From positions 248,001 through 312,000 of the forward strand of contig WNYE01000019.1 of the NCBI GenBank assembly GCA_021396245.1: a stretch of 64,000 nt of DNA, read 5' to 3'. Positions 1 through 9,754 of the stretch are shown here, piece after piece. This stretch comes from Sporothrix humicola. Taxonomy: Eukaryota; Ascomycota; Sordariomycetes; Ophiostomatales; Ophiostomataceae. Made by a program: the position numbers and the translations under genes. The notes below the pieces were generated by a model, which saw nothing but the letters and a program-made list of their open reading frames with translations, was not told the origin of the DNA and searched no databases. Each line of letters begins with the position of its first letter. The first letter of the stretch is position 1.

Positions 1-1
1 G

Positions 2-1858
2 CTCTCCAAGGAGCTCGAGAACGTCAACATTCCCAGCCGCGTCACCGAGTCCGGCGACCTGATGCTCGACATGACCGGTTTCAAGAACAGCGAGGAGGAG
101 GCTCTGCGTGCCGAGGTCCTGGCCCGTCGTGTGCTCTCCAACGAGCTGCAGGGCAACTACGACGTCGGCGCTCTCTTTGGCATGGACGAGCAGGGCAACC
201 TGTGGATCTACAGCAGCGAAGAGGCCAAGGAGGCGGCTATGCGCCGTGTTATGGAGTCTTCGGGCATGAATCGCAACCCTGCTGTCGCTATTGACGCAGC
301 ATCCGACCCCGGCTACCACAGCGACGACAGCGCCAACTCGGCTCCCCAGCTTTTGCCCTCGCACCGCCGCTCAGAGTCTGATGTGGGCCAGATGGCCGGC
401 CAGACTACGCCTCCCTCATCGCCGGGACCCATGGCTGCCGTCGGCGACCCGAACCGCAACTACGCCAAGACCCTGCGCCTGACCAGCGACCAGCTCAAGG
501 CCCTGAACCTGCAGCCCGGCGAGAACACCATGAGCTTCACTGTCAACAAGGCCACATGCTCAGCCTACATGTACCTGTGGAAGTATGGCGTGCCCGTGGT
601 CATCTCCGACATTGACGGCACCATTACCAAGTCGGATGCGTTGGGCCACGTGCTGAATATGATCGGTCGCGATTGGACCCACGCCGGTGTCGCCAAGCTG
701 TACAGCGACATTGCTGCCAATGGCTACAACATTATGTACCTGACCAGTCGGTCCGTCGGCCAGGCCGACACGACACGGACATACCTAGCAGGCATCCTGC
801 AAAACGGCTACAAACTGCCGCGGGGCCCTACCATTTTGTCGCCCGACCGCACCATGGCCGCTCTGCGCCGCGAAATCTACCTGCGCAAGCCCGAGGTCTT
901 CAAGATGGCCACGCTGCGCGACATTCGCAACCTATACGGCCCCACGACACACCCCTTTTATGCCGGTTTCGGTAACCGGTTGACGGACCAGATCTCGTAC
1001 CGCACGGTCGACGTGCCGCGCAACCGCATTTTCACGATCAACGCCAACGCCGAGGTTTCCCTCGATTTGCTGAGTCTCAACATGCTCAAGCTGACGTACG
1101 TCAACATCACCGAGGTCGTCGACCACTACTTCCCGCCTATCAGCACGCTCGTCAAGGGCGGCGGCGAGGAGTTTACCGATTTCCGGTACTGGCGCGACCC
1201 GCCCTTGGAGATGGACGAGTTCTCCGACAGCGAGTCGGACGACGACATTAACAATCACCGCCACCACCGCGGCCGCCCGCCACTGAACCGTCTGGACAGC
1301 CGGCAGACGTATGATGAGGAGGACGAGGAGGAGGAAGATGACGAAGAATACGACGACGACGACGAAGAGTACGACGACGAGAACGGCATGGGCGACAGCT
1401 ACATTTCGCGCAACTCCATGGACGACTACGGCGAGGGCAGCGTGCTGAGCGGCGACTACGAGGGCGAAGGCGACGACCGCATGATGCACTCTGTCATGAC
1501 GGGCGAGGGCGACGAGGAGGAGGAAGACGAAGAGTTTGATGAGGATGAAGGGGAGGAGGGCGAGGAGGATGAGGAGCACATTGGCGGCGACCAGACCGTC
1601 CAGAAGCTGCCCATTGCCTCGCTCTCGCCCGACGAGCCGCTGCCGACCACCGAAGTCGACGATGAGGAAGATGGGGAAGACGAAGAGGAGGAGCAGCCGG
1701 AGCGTGCAAGCAGCACTTCCAAGCGCCGCCCCTCGGCTGTGGCCGACAATAAGCTCCCGTCCTCGGCTTCCAGCTCGGCTGCCGAAGACGTCGATGCCGA
1801 AGTGATCACGGGTGTCAAGGACTTGGTCATTGACCGTCCCGCGCCCAAGGACGATTAA
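2..1858 (+). CDS. PAH1: Lipin-type phosphatidate phosphatase (Pah1/Smp2/Ned1), 5' end cut by window
   Basis: Partial gene: the frame is open from base 2 and gives 618 residues to the stop; the N-terminal lipin domain lies outside the window. Lipins are Mg-dependent phosphatases that turn phosphatidic acid into diacylglycerol at the ER/nuclear membrane, which controls triacylglycerol synthesis and nuclear envelope growth. The catalytic HAD-type motif DIDGT (about nt 608-622) is intact and is followed by conserved lipin C-terminal (LNS2) segments such as YLTSRS and the FYAGFGNR region. The C-terminal 200 residues are very acidic, with long Asp/Glu runs between about 1230 and 1700; acidic tails occur in fungal lipins and in yeast help binding to the Nem1-Spo7 phosphatase. 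No intron is seen in this part. The family call is very secure; the symbol follows yeast. Confidence 0.96.
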   Translation, partial: LSKELENVNIPSRVTESGDLMLDMTGFKNSEEEALRAEVLARRVLSNELQGNYDVGALFGMDEQGNLWIYSSEEAKEAAMRRVMESSGMNRNPAVAIDAASDPGYHSDDSANSAPQLLPSHRRSESDVGQMAGQTTPPSSPGPMAAVGDPNRNYAKTLRLTSDQLKALNLQPGENTMSFTVNKATCSAYMYLWKYGVPVVISDIDGTITKSDALGHVLNMIGRDWTHAGVAKLYSDIAANGYNIMYLTSRSVGQADTTRTYLAGILQNGYKLPRGPTILSPDRTMAALRREIYLRKPEVFKMATLRDIRNLYGPTTHPFYAGFGNRLTDQISYRTVDVPRNRIFTINANAEVSLDLLSLNMLKLTYVNITEVVDHYFPPISTLVKGGGEEFTDFRYWRDPPLEMDEFSDSESDDDINNHRHHRGRPPLNRLDSRQTYDEEDEEEEDDEEYDDDDEEYDDENGMGDSYISRNSMDDYGEGSVLSGDYEGEGDDRMMHSVMTGEGDEEEEDEEFDEDEGEEGEEDEEHIGGDQTVQKLPIASLSPDEPLPTTEVDDEEDGEDEEEEQPERASSTSKRRPSAVADNKLPSSASSSAAEDVDAEVITGVKDLVIDRPAPKDD

Positions 1859-2639
1859 GTCACACTTTGCGCCATGCACTTTTCAACAAAAGCTTCTGCG
1901 TGTCTAGACTTTTTCTTTTGAATTTGGCATTCTGCTTTCGACTTTTTAGACGGCTTTGCACATGCACCCGCATTCACCGCATTGATAGATGCATCATTTT
2001 CGGGGAAGGGAATAGGGGTGTGTTTTCCTTCACATACCCGGTTATCATTTGATTTTGATTTTGTTCGGTCTAATTCCTTTTTGGACATGAACTGCCTTGG
2101 ACGGCAATAGGTCCGAGGACTGCATAGCGAGGCGTTTTTGTGTTGTTTTGTGTTGTTTTGCCTTTTCTATCTCTCCTTGTTGTTGCCATCAACCTGCGTC
2201 GCTTTTTTTGTTTATATCCATCATGTCACATATATTTCAACATGTTTATCGATAGGCGCACTGCATTTGCTTTTTAATACATTCTCATTATTTTAACCCA
2301 AATCCTGGTCTTTTCCAACTTTGCCGCGTGACCCTGAAAGCTTAATATCTTGATGATGTCCCGTCCAGGATCCTCTCGACGATATTGTGGCGAGCTATTT
2401 TACCCGAGCAGCCAAGTCCATGGCGCCGCGGGACGGGAGCACGGGTGACGGGCACATGGGAATGGAGAAACGGGAAGCAAGTAAAATGATGAAGCAATCT
2501 AGTTGCCGTCGATGTTGACAAAAATAAACTTGGCCAGCTTTATATAAATATGACGCTTTGCCGCCTTTTCTCTCATCCTTTGATCTCTCTTCTCCTCGTA
2601 GGCGTCCAGGTTTGATTCTGTTTTGTTGCCTCATTGAAT
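1859..2639. other. Spacer: lipin 3' region and GH43 promoter
   Basis: No coding signal. The left part is T-rich and fits a 3' UTR. A TATA-like element (TATATAAATA, about 2541-2550) lies roughly 90 bp upstream of the GH43 start. Confidence 0.6.
2541..2550 (+). promoter_or_regulatory. TATA-like box upstream of GH43 gene
   Basis: The sequence TATATAAATA lies 90 bp before the chosen ATG. The position suits a TATA box of an inducible gene such as a secreted glycosidase. Inferred from sequence and spacing only. Confidence 0.5.
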
Positions 2640-4729
2640 ATGTTCGAGATGACGGCAATAAAGTCCATAATAGGGCTACTCGCCTTGTTGCCGATGGCGG
2701 TGGCTTCGACAGCCCTGAGTGTCTCGACATCCTCCTTTACTAACCCAATCCTGCCCGGCTTCCATCCCGATCCCAGCTGCATACACGTGGCCGACGACGA
2801 CGGCAACAGCAACAGCCCCGGCACGTTCTTTTGCGTATCGTCCAGTTTCAGTGCTTTCCCCGGCATACCAATCCATGCGAGCCGCGATCTGCAGAACTGG
2901 TCCCTCATTGGCCATGTCCTCAATCGACCATCCCAGCTGCCAGCACTCGCTGAAACAAACCGATCGACGAGCGGAATCTGGGCGCCGACTTTGCGATATC
3001 ACGGAGGGACATTCTATGTCGTAACAAGTGGGTCAAAAGAAGATTTCTCGAAAGTATGAAGAGTACTTACTGACCGACAGCTCTTGTTCACGATGAACGA
3101 CCTCAAACTGACGCCTCGCGGTGGGATAATGTACGTCAAAGGTAACTGTGGCACCTGGCAAAGACCCTTGCTGACTTCCAGCTCATCTTCCAAGCTGACG
3201 ACCCGTACGACGCCGACTCGTGGTCCGACCCTGTCCACTTCAACTTCACCGGCTACGACCCTTCGCCGTTTTGGGACGATGACGGCCGATCGTACATTGT
3301 CGCCAGCCACGCATGGCAGGTCCAGCCGGGCATCCATCTTGCCGAGATCCACATGGATACTGGAAAAGTAGCCACGAACTGGACGACTATCTGGACCGGC
3401 ACTGGCGGTCTTGCGCCCGAGGGACCACACATCTACCGCAAAGACGGCTACTACTACTTGTTGATCGCCGAGGGTGGGACGGGCGTCGACCACATGGTGA
3501 CCATGGCCCGTTCGCGGTCTCTCGCTGGACCGTACACGCCAAATCCATCCAACCCGGTCCTCACAAACGCCAACACGACAAACTACTTCCAGACAGTTGG
3601 CCACGCCGACTTGTTCCAGGATGCAAAGGGCCACTGGTGGGCGGTGGCACTGGCCACACGATCGGGGCCGGCGTACACAAACTACCCCATGGGTCGCGAG
3701 ACTATCTTGACTCCTGTCGTGTGGTCTAAATCTCATGCGGCTTTCAACAATGAGACAAGCTCATCCGGCTGGCCATCATTCACTCCTGTCAATGGCACCA
3801 TGGGCGCTCCTCTGCCACCAGTTGACAAGCAATTCAACAGCAATGACGATGATGGTGACAACGACCCGACAAACGAGGCAGACGACGGATATTCACGCGA
3901 GCTGGCGGGAGACAACTTCAACTTTGCCAAGTGGAAGGCTGGCAAATCGACTATGCCACCACACTTTACGCACTGGCGTCTGCCCATTAAGAGTTCATAT
4001 GAGATCGCACCTTTGCCGACTGATATGCTTCCCGTCCCAATCAGTGGTAACACGACATGGAAGGGTATGAGAACGAACAACACGCTGCGTCTCCTCCCGT
4101 CGACACTCAACCTCACGGGACTCGACGGCAACTATGCCGGCCCCAGTGGCCAGACGTTTGTCGGTCGACGCCAACAGCACACACTCTTCACGTTCCAGGT
4201 CGATGTGGCGTACCAGCCCGTCACATCGCGCGAAGACGAGGCAGGAGTGAGCGTGTTCTTGACACAAAACCACCACGTGGACCTGGGCCTTGTGCGACTG
4301 GCAGACACGACACCCGTCACAAACGGATCCAATGAATATCGGTCCAACAACGTGTACTTGCGCTTCCGTGGAATCACATCGGGTGACGCTGCAGTAGCCC
4401 ATCTCCCCAGAGATTTTTCAATGCCTATTCCGGCCGGTTGGCATACGATCGGGACGGACGAAAAGTTCCGGAACGACGCCTCGCCGCTCCATATCACTCT
4501 CCAAATCCAGGCTGCCAATGCAACACACTATTCGTTCTCTGCGTGGCCGACACTCGGCAAGTCGGAAATGAAGACGATCGCGTGGGCCAACAATGATGCC
4601 GTGAGTTGGGGTTTCACTGGTGCGCTTCTGGGTGTGTACTGTACAAGTAACGGCGGAAATTCGAGCAAGGCGGCGCCGTTGTATGTCCATCGTTGGCGGT
4701 ACACACCACTGGGTCAGTTCCGTGAGTAG
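2640..4729 (+). CDS. Secreted GH43 family glycosidase (beta-xylosidase / alpha-L-arabinofuranosidase type)
   Basis: Three exons, 2640-3027, 3081-3130 and 3182-4729, join in frame to give 661 residues. The introns are 53 and 51 bp, GT-AG, the first with a CTGAC branch site. Splicing restores the family block TTLVHDERPQTDASRWDN followed by LIFQADDPYDADSW. The start has a hydrophobic signal peptide ending near VAS-TA; a second ATG at 2649 would give an even more typical signal. The three GH43 acidic residues are visible: Asp44 in HPDPS (base), Asp172 in GYDPSPFW (pKa modulator) and Glu226 in APEGPH (acid). The C-terminal ~300 residues fit the beta-sandwich domain of the two-domain xylosidase/arabinofuranosidase subgroup. 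Likely role: removing xylose or arabinose from hemicellulose side chains outside the cell. The exact substrate cannot be read from sequence. Confidence 0.92.
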
Positions 4730-5085
4730 TCGCCATAGGCGTGTAAGTCGGTTAGTTCGACCAAACAAATCAGGACAAAAGGAATAAAATAAAAAAGGAG
4801 TGACAGCAATAATAAGAATGTGGCTTGAAATATGTGACCGCACAAAGTAAGAAAGTCGGTGGTCGGCATTTATCTTGCCGTTATGTCGTGAGCTCTCATC
4901 AGGCAGCCACCCGGTCAGGGCTAGGAGGGAAATTATGGTAAAGGTGTGTTGAAGAGGGGTTTCGACCGCTTGTTGAAATAATACTTAAACTCCGGCCGGC
5001 TCAGGGCCTAGCAATTATCTAAAGTCAGTAAGAATCAAAGAACTCACATCAACCAATTTCCAGCAAAGTGACGACGATCAGCACG
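4730..5085. other. Spacer between GH43 and methyltransferase genes
   Basis: An A-rich stretch (about 4781-4800) fits a polyadenylation region. Nothing else stands out. Confidence 0.5.
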
Positions 5086-6063
5086 ATGTCAGATCCAAAT
5101 TCAATCGGTGATGGCGCTGGCGCTGAAGCCACTGCGCCCACTGTCTTGGCGAATCCTCTATCAACGCTTTCTGATGAGATGAAACTCAAGTTCTGGAAGA
5201 AGCACTCGTACTTTGAGGAGCTCCCCGAGGATATTGCGCCGATGCGCCAGCTCCTCGCCGAGTACAGCCAGGTGCCGGCCGACAAAATCGATGCGCACTT
5301 GTACGAGATCCGCGACAAGCTCTGGGCCGTCCACAAGTACCCGTGCATCGGCCGTTTTGCGTTTCTGAATCTCGGCATGACCAAGTCGGACTACTACAAA
5401 GAGGCTGTCGCTCGTCTCAAGGCTGAACCGGCTGCGGAAAATGGCGAGCGCCTGCTTGACCTTGGGTGCTGTGTCGGGCAAGTGTTGCGCCAGATGGTGT
5501 TCGAGGGTGTTGATCCACAGAAGCTGGCCGGGTCAGATCTGCACCGCGAGTTTATTGATCTGGGCTTTGAAATGTTTGGCGATGCCGAGAAGGAGAGTGG
5601 TAAGGCGCTCACATTTGTGGCCGGCGACATTCTGACCGACGACGGCCAGGATCCGAGCCCGCTCGATGCATTCAACAAGTCCTTCACCATGGTCCACGCC
5701 GCCAACTTCTTCCACCTCTTCTCGTGGGACGAGCAAATCAAGGCCGCCAAGCGCATCATCGGGTTTCTCAGGGACGACAACACGGCCGAAAATCAAACCG
5801 GCGACGCACAGCCCCCCGGAATATCCATCTTTGGCGCACAGCTCGCCCATCGACTGCCTGGCGAGCATCGCATTATGCCTCTCAATCCACGCACTCGCTA
5901 TCTCCACGATGCGACTACCTTTCAGAAACTGTGGGATCAGGTGGGCGAGGAAACAGGAACGCGCTGGAAGACGGCAGTGACACCGATCACGAGTGGAATC
6001 GGAGAGGCGTTGATGAACAATCCGGATGTGAAGTATGTGCTATACGGCGTGTGGCGTCTGTGA
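5086..6063 (+). CDS. AusD-like SAM-dependent methyltransferase
   Basis: Single exon, 325 residues from the ATG at 5086; the frame is open a little further upstream but only with a GTG. It is a class I methyltransferase: motif I is LLDLGCCVGQ and the acidic post-I loop is GSDLHREFIDLG. The N-terminal blocks (FWKKHSYFEELPED, YPCIGRFAFLNLG) and the GSDL/FIDLG pattern are those of the AusD/Trt5-type enzymes known from fungal meroterpenoid clusters, where they methylate carboxylates or hydroxyls. No polyketide synthase, terpene cyclase or prenyltransferase is nearby, so a role in such a cluster is not supported here; the neighbours are a GH43 and a DOPA-dioxygenase family gene. Substrate unknown. 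Confidence 0.85.
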   Translation: MSDPNSIGDGAGAEATAPTVLANPLSTLSDEMKLKFWKKHSYFEELPEDIAPMRQLLAEYSQVPADKIDAHLYEIRDKLWAVHKYPCIGRFAFLNLGMTKSDYYKEAVARLKAEPAAENGERLLDLGCCVGQVLRQMVFEGVDPQKLAGSDLHREFIDLGFEMFGDAEKESGKALTFVAGDILTDDGQDPSPLDAFNKSFTMVHAANFFHLFSWDEQIKAAKRIIGFLRDDNTAENQTGDAQPPGISIFGAQLAHRLPGEHRIMPLNPRTRYLHDATTFQKLWDQVGEETGTRWKTAVTPITSGIGEALMNNPDVKYVLYGVWRL

Positions 6064-6710
6064 GAGTAGATGTGACAGAGAGAGGGCACAAGAACCAGAA
6101 GAATTTTCAAGAAAAGGGGCAATATTGGAAGCTAGTTATTTACAACTACGAAAATGGAAAGTGCGCTCGATATCATTTGTAACTTCATCTTCATCGCCGG
6201 AAAGAACGACCGTGTGACGGTCCTGCCTTGTTTTGTTTTGTCCGCGTTCGGCCGAGATGTGCGCCGTCCACGGGCCGCCCACTAATAGTGTAAGTAAATA
6301 GTAATACAGCCCACTAATACCGCGCACTTACAGCGACTCTCCCCCTCCGCTGACAAAAGCCGTCCCGCAGTGACGTGCTCTCTTGGGAACTGCCGCTTTT
6401 GGGGAGACTTGGCGGGGTCTTCTGTATTCTTTTGTACGACAAAGCAACGAGGACAACGAAGAGAAACAAGAGAAAACTAGAACTACGAAAACAACTTTAT
6501 GCCGTAGAACCACCCATCGGCCTTCTGTCATACAACCGCCTCCGTTGGAGCTTCCCGACGTGTCAGCCTCTAGCTTCCCCGCAAAAAGTATATATCCATC
6601 GTGTCGCGTTGCGTTGCAATCGACTTCAGTGCATTGGATTGCAGCTTTGTTTCGGCTTCATAGTTTCGACTCTAATTTAACAACTCGCCTATCGCCCCCT
6701 CAGCCTCACC
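6064..6710. other. Spacer and promoter of the DOPA-dioxygenase family gene
   Basis: No gene seen. A TATA-like GTATATAT (about 6588-6595) lies some 120 bp upstream of the next ATG. Confidence 0.5.
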
Positions 6711-7498
6711 ATGTCCGTTCCCGATATTTACAACCCGCCGTTGTCGTCGTACCCATCGCCGCTCACGGGCTACGAGGGCAAGGCGCCGCTCAGCGACGAG
6801 AAGAACGAGGACGGCAAGAGCCTCAAGAACGAACCGGCCGCTCTGAGCGGCGCCTACGACGCTTTTGTTGACCCTCTTGACCGCGGCCGGCGAGGCGGAT
6901 TGTATGTGACCATTGTGCTTCCTATTGTATTGTCGTCAGCGTGTCTAACTTCTCAGTGACGTCCACATCTACTATTTCCAAGCCAACCCCGATCAGCTGG
7001 AATACGCCCGTGCCCTCCACGAGCGCATCCGGCGAGAGTGTAAGTTGCTGTCCCGCTTTAACTCTATATGACATCCTCATAACATCCGCCTGACACCTCG
7101 CCCTCCTCTTAGTCCCTGAGCTTCGCATCTACCGCTTCTGGGACCGTCCCATTGGCCCCCACCCTGTCGCCATGTTCGAAGTCAACCTCTTCACGCCTGC
7201 GCAGTTCGGCGCTTTCGTTCCCTGGCTGTCCGTCTGGCGCGGCCCTCTCTCAGCCCTTGTCCATCCCAACACGACCGACGGCGGCGGTGCTTCCGATCCC
7301 GTCCGCGAGATCGCAACAGAGCGCCGCAACCACTCGCAGCGCGCCATGTGGCTCGGCCAGCCGCTGCCGCTGGACTTTTCCATATTCGACAAGATGGCCA
7401 TCAATGCGGCAGCGGCCGTTGCATCGGGAAACCCGGCTGGTTTTAGCGGGGACAGCCAAAAGGCCGCCGCCGTGGAGGCTGTTGCGCCGGGGTCGTGA
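6711..7498 (+). CDS. DOPA 4,5-dioxygenase family protein
   Basis: Three exons, 6711-6901, 6957-7039 and 7113-7498, give 219 residues. The introns are 55 and 73 bp, GT-AG. Splicing joins RRGGF to DVHIYYFQANPDQLEYA and then RREFPELRIYRFWDRPIGPHPVAMFEVNLF, the hallmark blocks of the small fungal and bacterial DOPA-dioxygenase-like family (PF08883). The metal-binding histidines are expected in DVHIYYF and PIGPHPVAMFE, and both are present. Characterised members cleave the ring of DOPA or similar catechols. About 60 N-terminal residues are variable; a run of Ala/Ser ends the protein. It follows the methyltransferase in the same orientation, but a 647-bp gap argues against any shared transcript. 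The family is secure; the physiological substrate is not. Confidence 0.88.
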
Positions 7499-9754
7499 TG
7501 TGGCGATGCTAATTTTTTGTCTATCTTTATTTGTTTCCTCACATTATTGTTTAATATCTTGTGCACCTGGCCTCGACATGATGAATTGACGCATGACAAT
7601 CTGCGGTTCCGCTTGTATAAGTTCGTTCCACGTGGGATTAGTGCTGCCTGCCCGTCGTATGTTTACATGCCACCGTGATCCTCAAAATAATCGCCATTAT
7701 CACGACATTCTCACCAGATTTCATCACCACAGCGGATCCGATACAGATAACAAGCCAACGAGATAAAATCTCTAAATGAGGCTGAAAAACATCCGTGATG
7801 CGGTTCTTTGCGTACTTTATTTATTTGGCGCATTGTTCTGCAACATAACGATCTGAATACGACCTGATCAGGAGAGCTTGAAGCTTCGATCATCACCAAA
7901 TACCCCGCCATGTGTGTGCACAGTAGAACGCCCGTATTACTGCAACCCTTGCTGCAACGCTGTCAGCTGCTTCGCTCCTACCCTAGAAAGGATAAATCCT
8001 CAGCCCTTGGCACCGCCTTGGCAATTGCAGTTCCGTTGCGCCTTCCGTTCGTGGAAACTGCTGTCCAGATCACTCCACCACGAATGGCAAAACGAAACGC
8101 CGTTCGTGGCCCACCACCGGAACTGCGAGGAAAGCAAATCTGCAGTTCGTATATTTTTTGGGTACATTCGGGGAGATTTGCAGAGTGGATTTGGACAGCT
8201 AGGGTGGCGGCTGGCCGCGGCTGGAAGAAAAGTCAATTTGACTTTTATCGTACAGCCGACTTGCAAGGCTTTGGGCCTGAGATGGGGACGCTAATCTGAA
8301 TTTCTGGGCCTGGACCACGCCTGCCGGGACGGGCAACTGACATGTGGCAATCGTCTCTGGCAGGTATCTGTAACAAAGCAGGAGCAGGTGTGGTCTTGCG
8401 GTGTGGGATGAGTTAATAATGTGTGATGCTTGCTTTCTTGCAGTGAGACGACGGGCTTGCAGTCGCGCTTTCCCCGAGCGTGTGTGTACTCCCTGTCCCG
8501 AGTACGTAATTTCTCGCACGCCCGCATTAAATCACAGCGAAAGGGAGGTGAGGAATTGGGAATTGGGAAAGTGCGAGGGAGACTCCAAATGGTCAAAAAA
8601 GGGAGGCAAAGAGAAAGCGCGACCCACTGAAACTCTTTCCATCCCACCTGTAAACTCGCACGACCCGGCTCCTCCTTCCTCTCAAAGACGTCACGGCCGG
8701 TAAGGAAAGAGCGATCACACCGACACTAGCACCAGACCCGAGAAAAAGATTAAGAAAGATTAGAAGAAAGAAGGGCAAAAGAAAATTTTAGGAAAGCGCC
8801 AACGATGCACCAGCTGCCCAGCCGCACCTTCTATCACTGCAACTCTGTTCATCATTACTCCTGCTTTCTCCAAATCCGTCCAATGGCGCCTGCCCAAAAC
8901 GCCAGAACCCCAACACGGATTACAGGTGCAGGTCTGGCCACTCCAACAAGTCCAACCACACTTCCTCCATTTTGACATTCGACGTTTCGCCTCATTGTCG
9001 ACTTTTTTGTCTGCATCCCTTTCTCTCACCGACTCTTACAAGCCAACCGTTCAGCCCACGGCCCGTGAGTCCACCGCCTTCCACAGTGCGTCCCAACCGC
9101 ATCTTACAAGTACGACGCACCTGCATTTTGCATTTCGCAGCTGCATGTCTACATCTCCATCCCTTGCCAAATTGTGCCAAAAACAAAGACGACGTCGATC
9201 CAACCCCAGTCCATTCGAATCACTCTATCATCTTGCCATCTTGTACGTCACACCGGCCGACTCCTCAGCTGCCGTGTGCTTGTCAACCGCAGCAACTGAT
9301 CACATACGTCCACGTTAAATACCCCGATTTGAGCCAGCCTCACCTCCATCTTTGATGCAGTCGACCCCGTTGCACCGTCTTTTTCCGTGACAGCTGTCTC
9401 TGTCTCTTGTTTTCGTCTTGAGCCTCTGCATATCTACTTCTCTTTCATCGGGACGTCCGTCTTTGACCCCCAAATCCGTCAACGTCACAAAGCCACAAAG
9501 CATTGCTTTCTTATTGCTTTTTTTTGCTTTTGTACTCCTGTACGCCGTGCGCTTTGAGCCCTTCTGCTTTCAACACTTGGCTCGCCCTAGACCAATCACC
9601 ATCTCTCATATCGCAGAGAAACTGCAGAGAACACAATTTGGGGTTTGGGTCCCGTGCCCTACCATCAAACTCGTCGACAGTATCACACAGTACTCCAGCA
9701 CTCAGTATTCCAGCCAATTTTTTCCCAATATCACCCCCTTCTACTTCTGTCAAA
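7499..9754. other. Long spacer, including leader of the next gene
   Basis: About 2.3 kb with no convincing gene on either strand; the open frames are short and overlap one another. It holds a small set of inverted repeats at 8027-8126 and, from about 8900 on, a C/T-rich region that probably includes the promoter and a long 5' leader of the gene starting at 9755. Confidence 0.5.
8027..8126. repeat. Nested short inverted repeats
   Basis: GCAGTTCCG at 8027-8035 is matched by its complement CGGAACTGC at 8118-8126. Inside lie GTTCGTGG copies and an inverted copy (CCACGAA). The whole 100 bp could fold into a branched hairpin. Function unknown. Confidence 0.45.

Noticed and set aside
932..1879. 315-codon minus-strand frame opposite lipin
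   Set aside because: The Val/Leu runs are the reverse of Asp/Glu codon runs in the acidic tail of lipin.
2640..7498. A full secondary-metabolite gene cluster
   Set aside because: No backbone enzyme, transporter or pathway regulator is present next to the methyltransferase.
9503..9754. N-terminal extension of the flavoprotein gene
   Set aside because: The upstream frame has no ATG, is hydrophobic by chance and lies in a T/C-rich leader; the ATG at 9755 is the first in frame.
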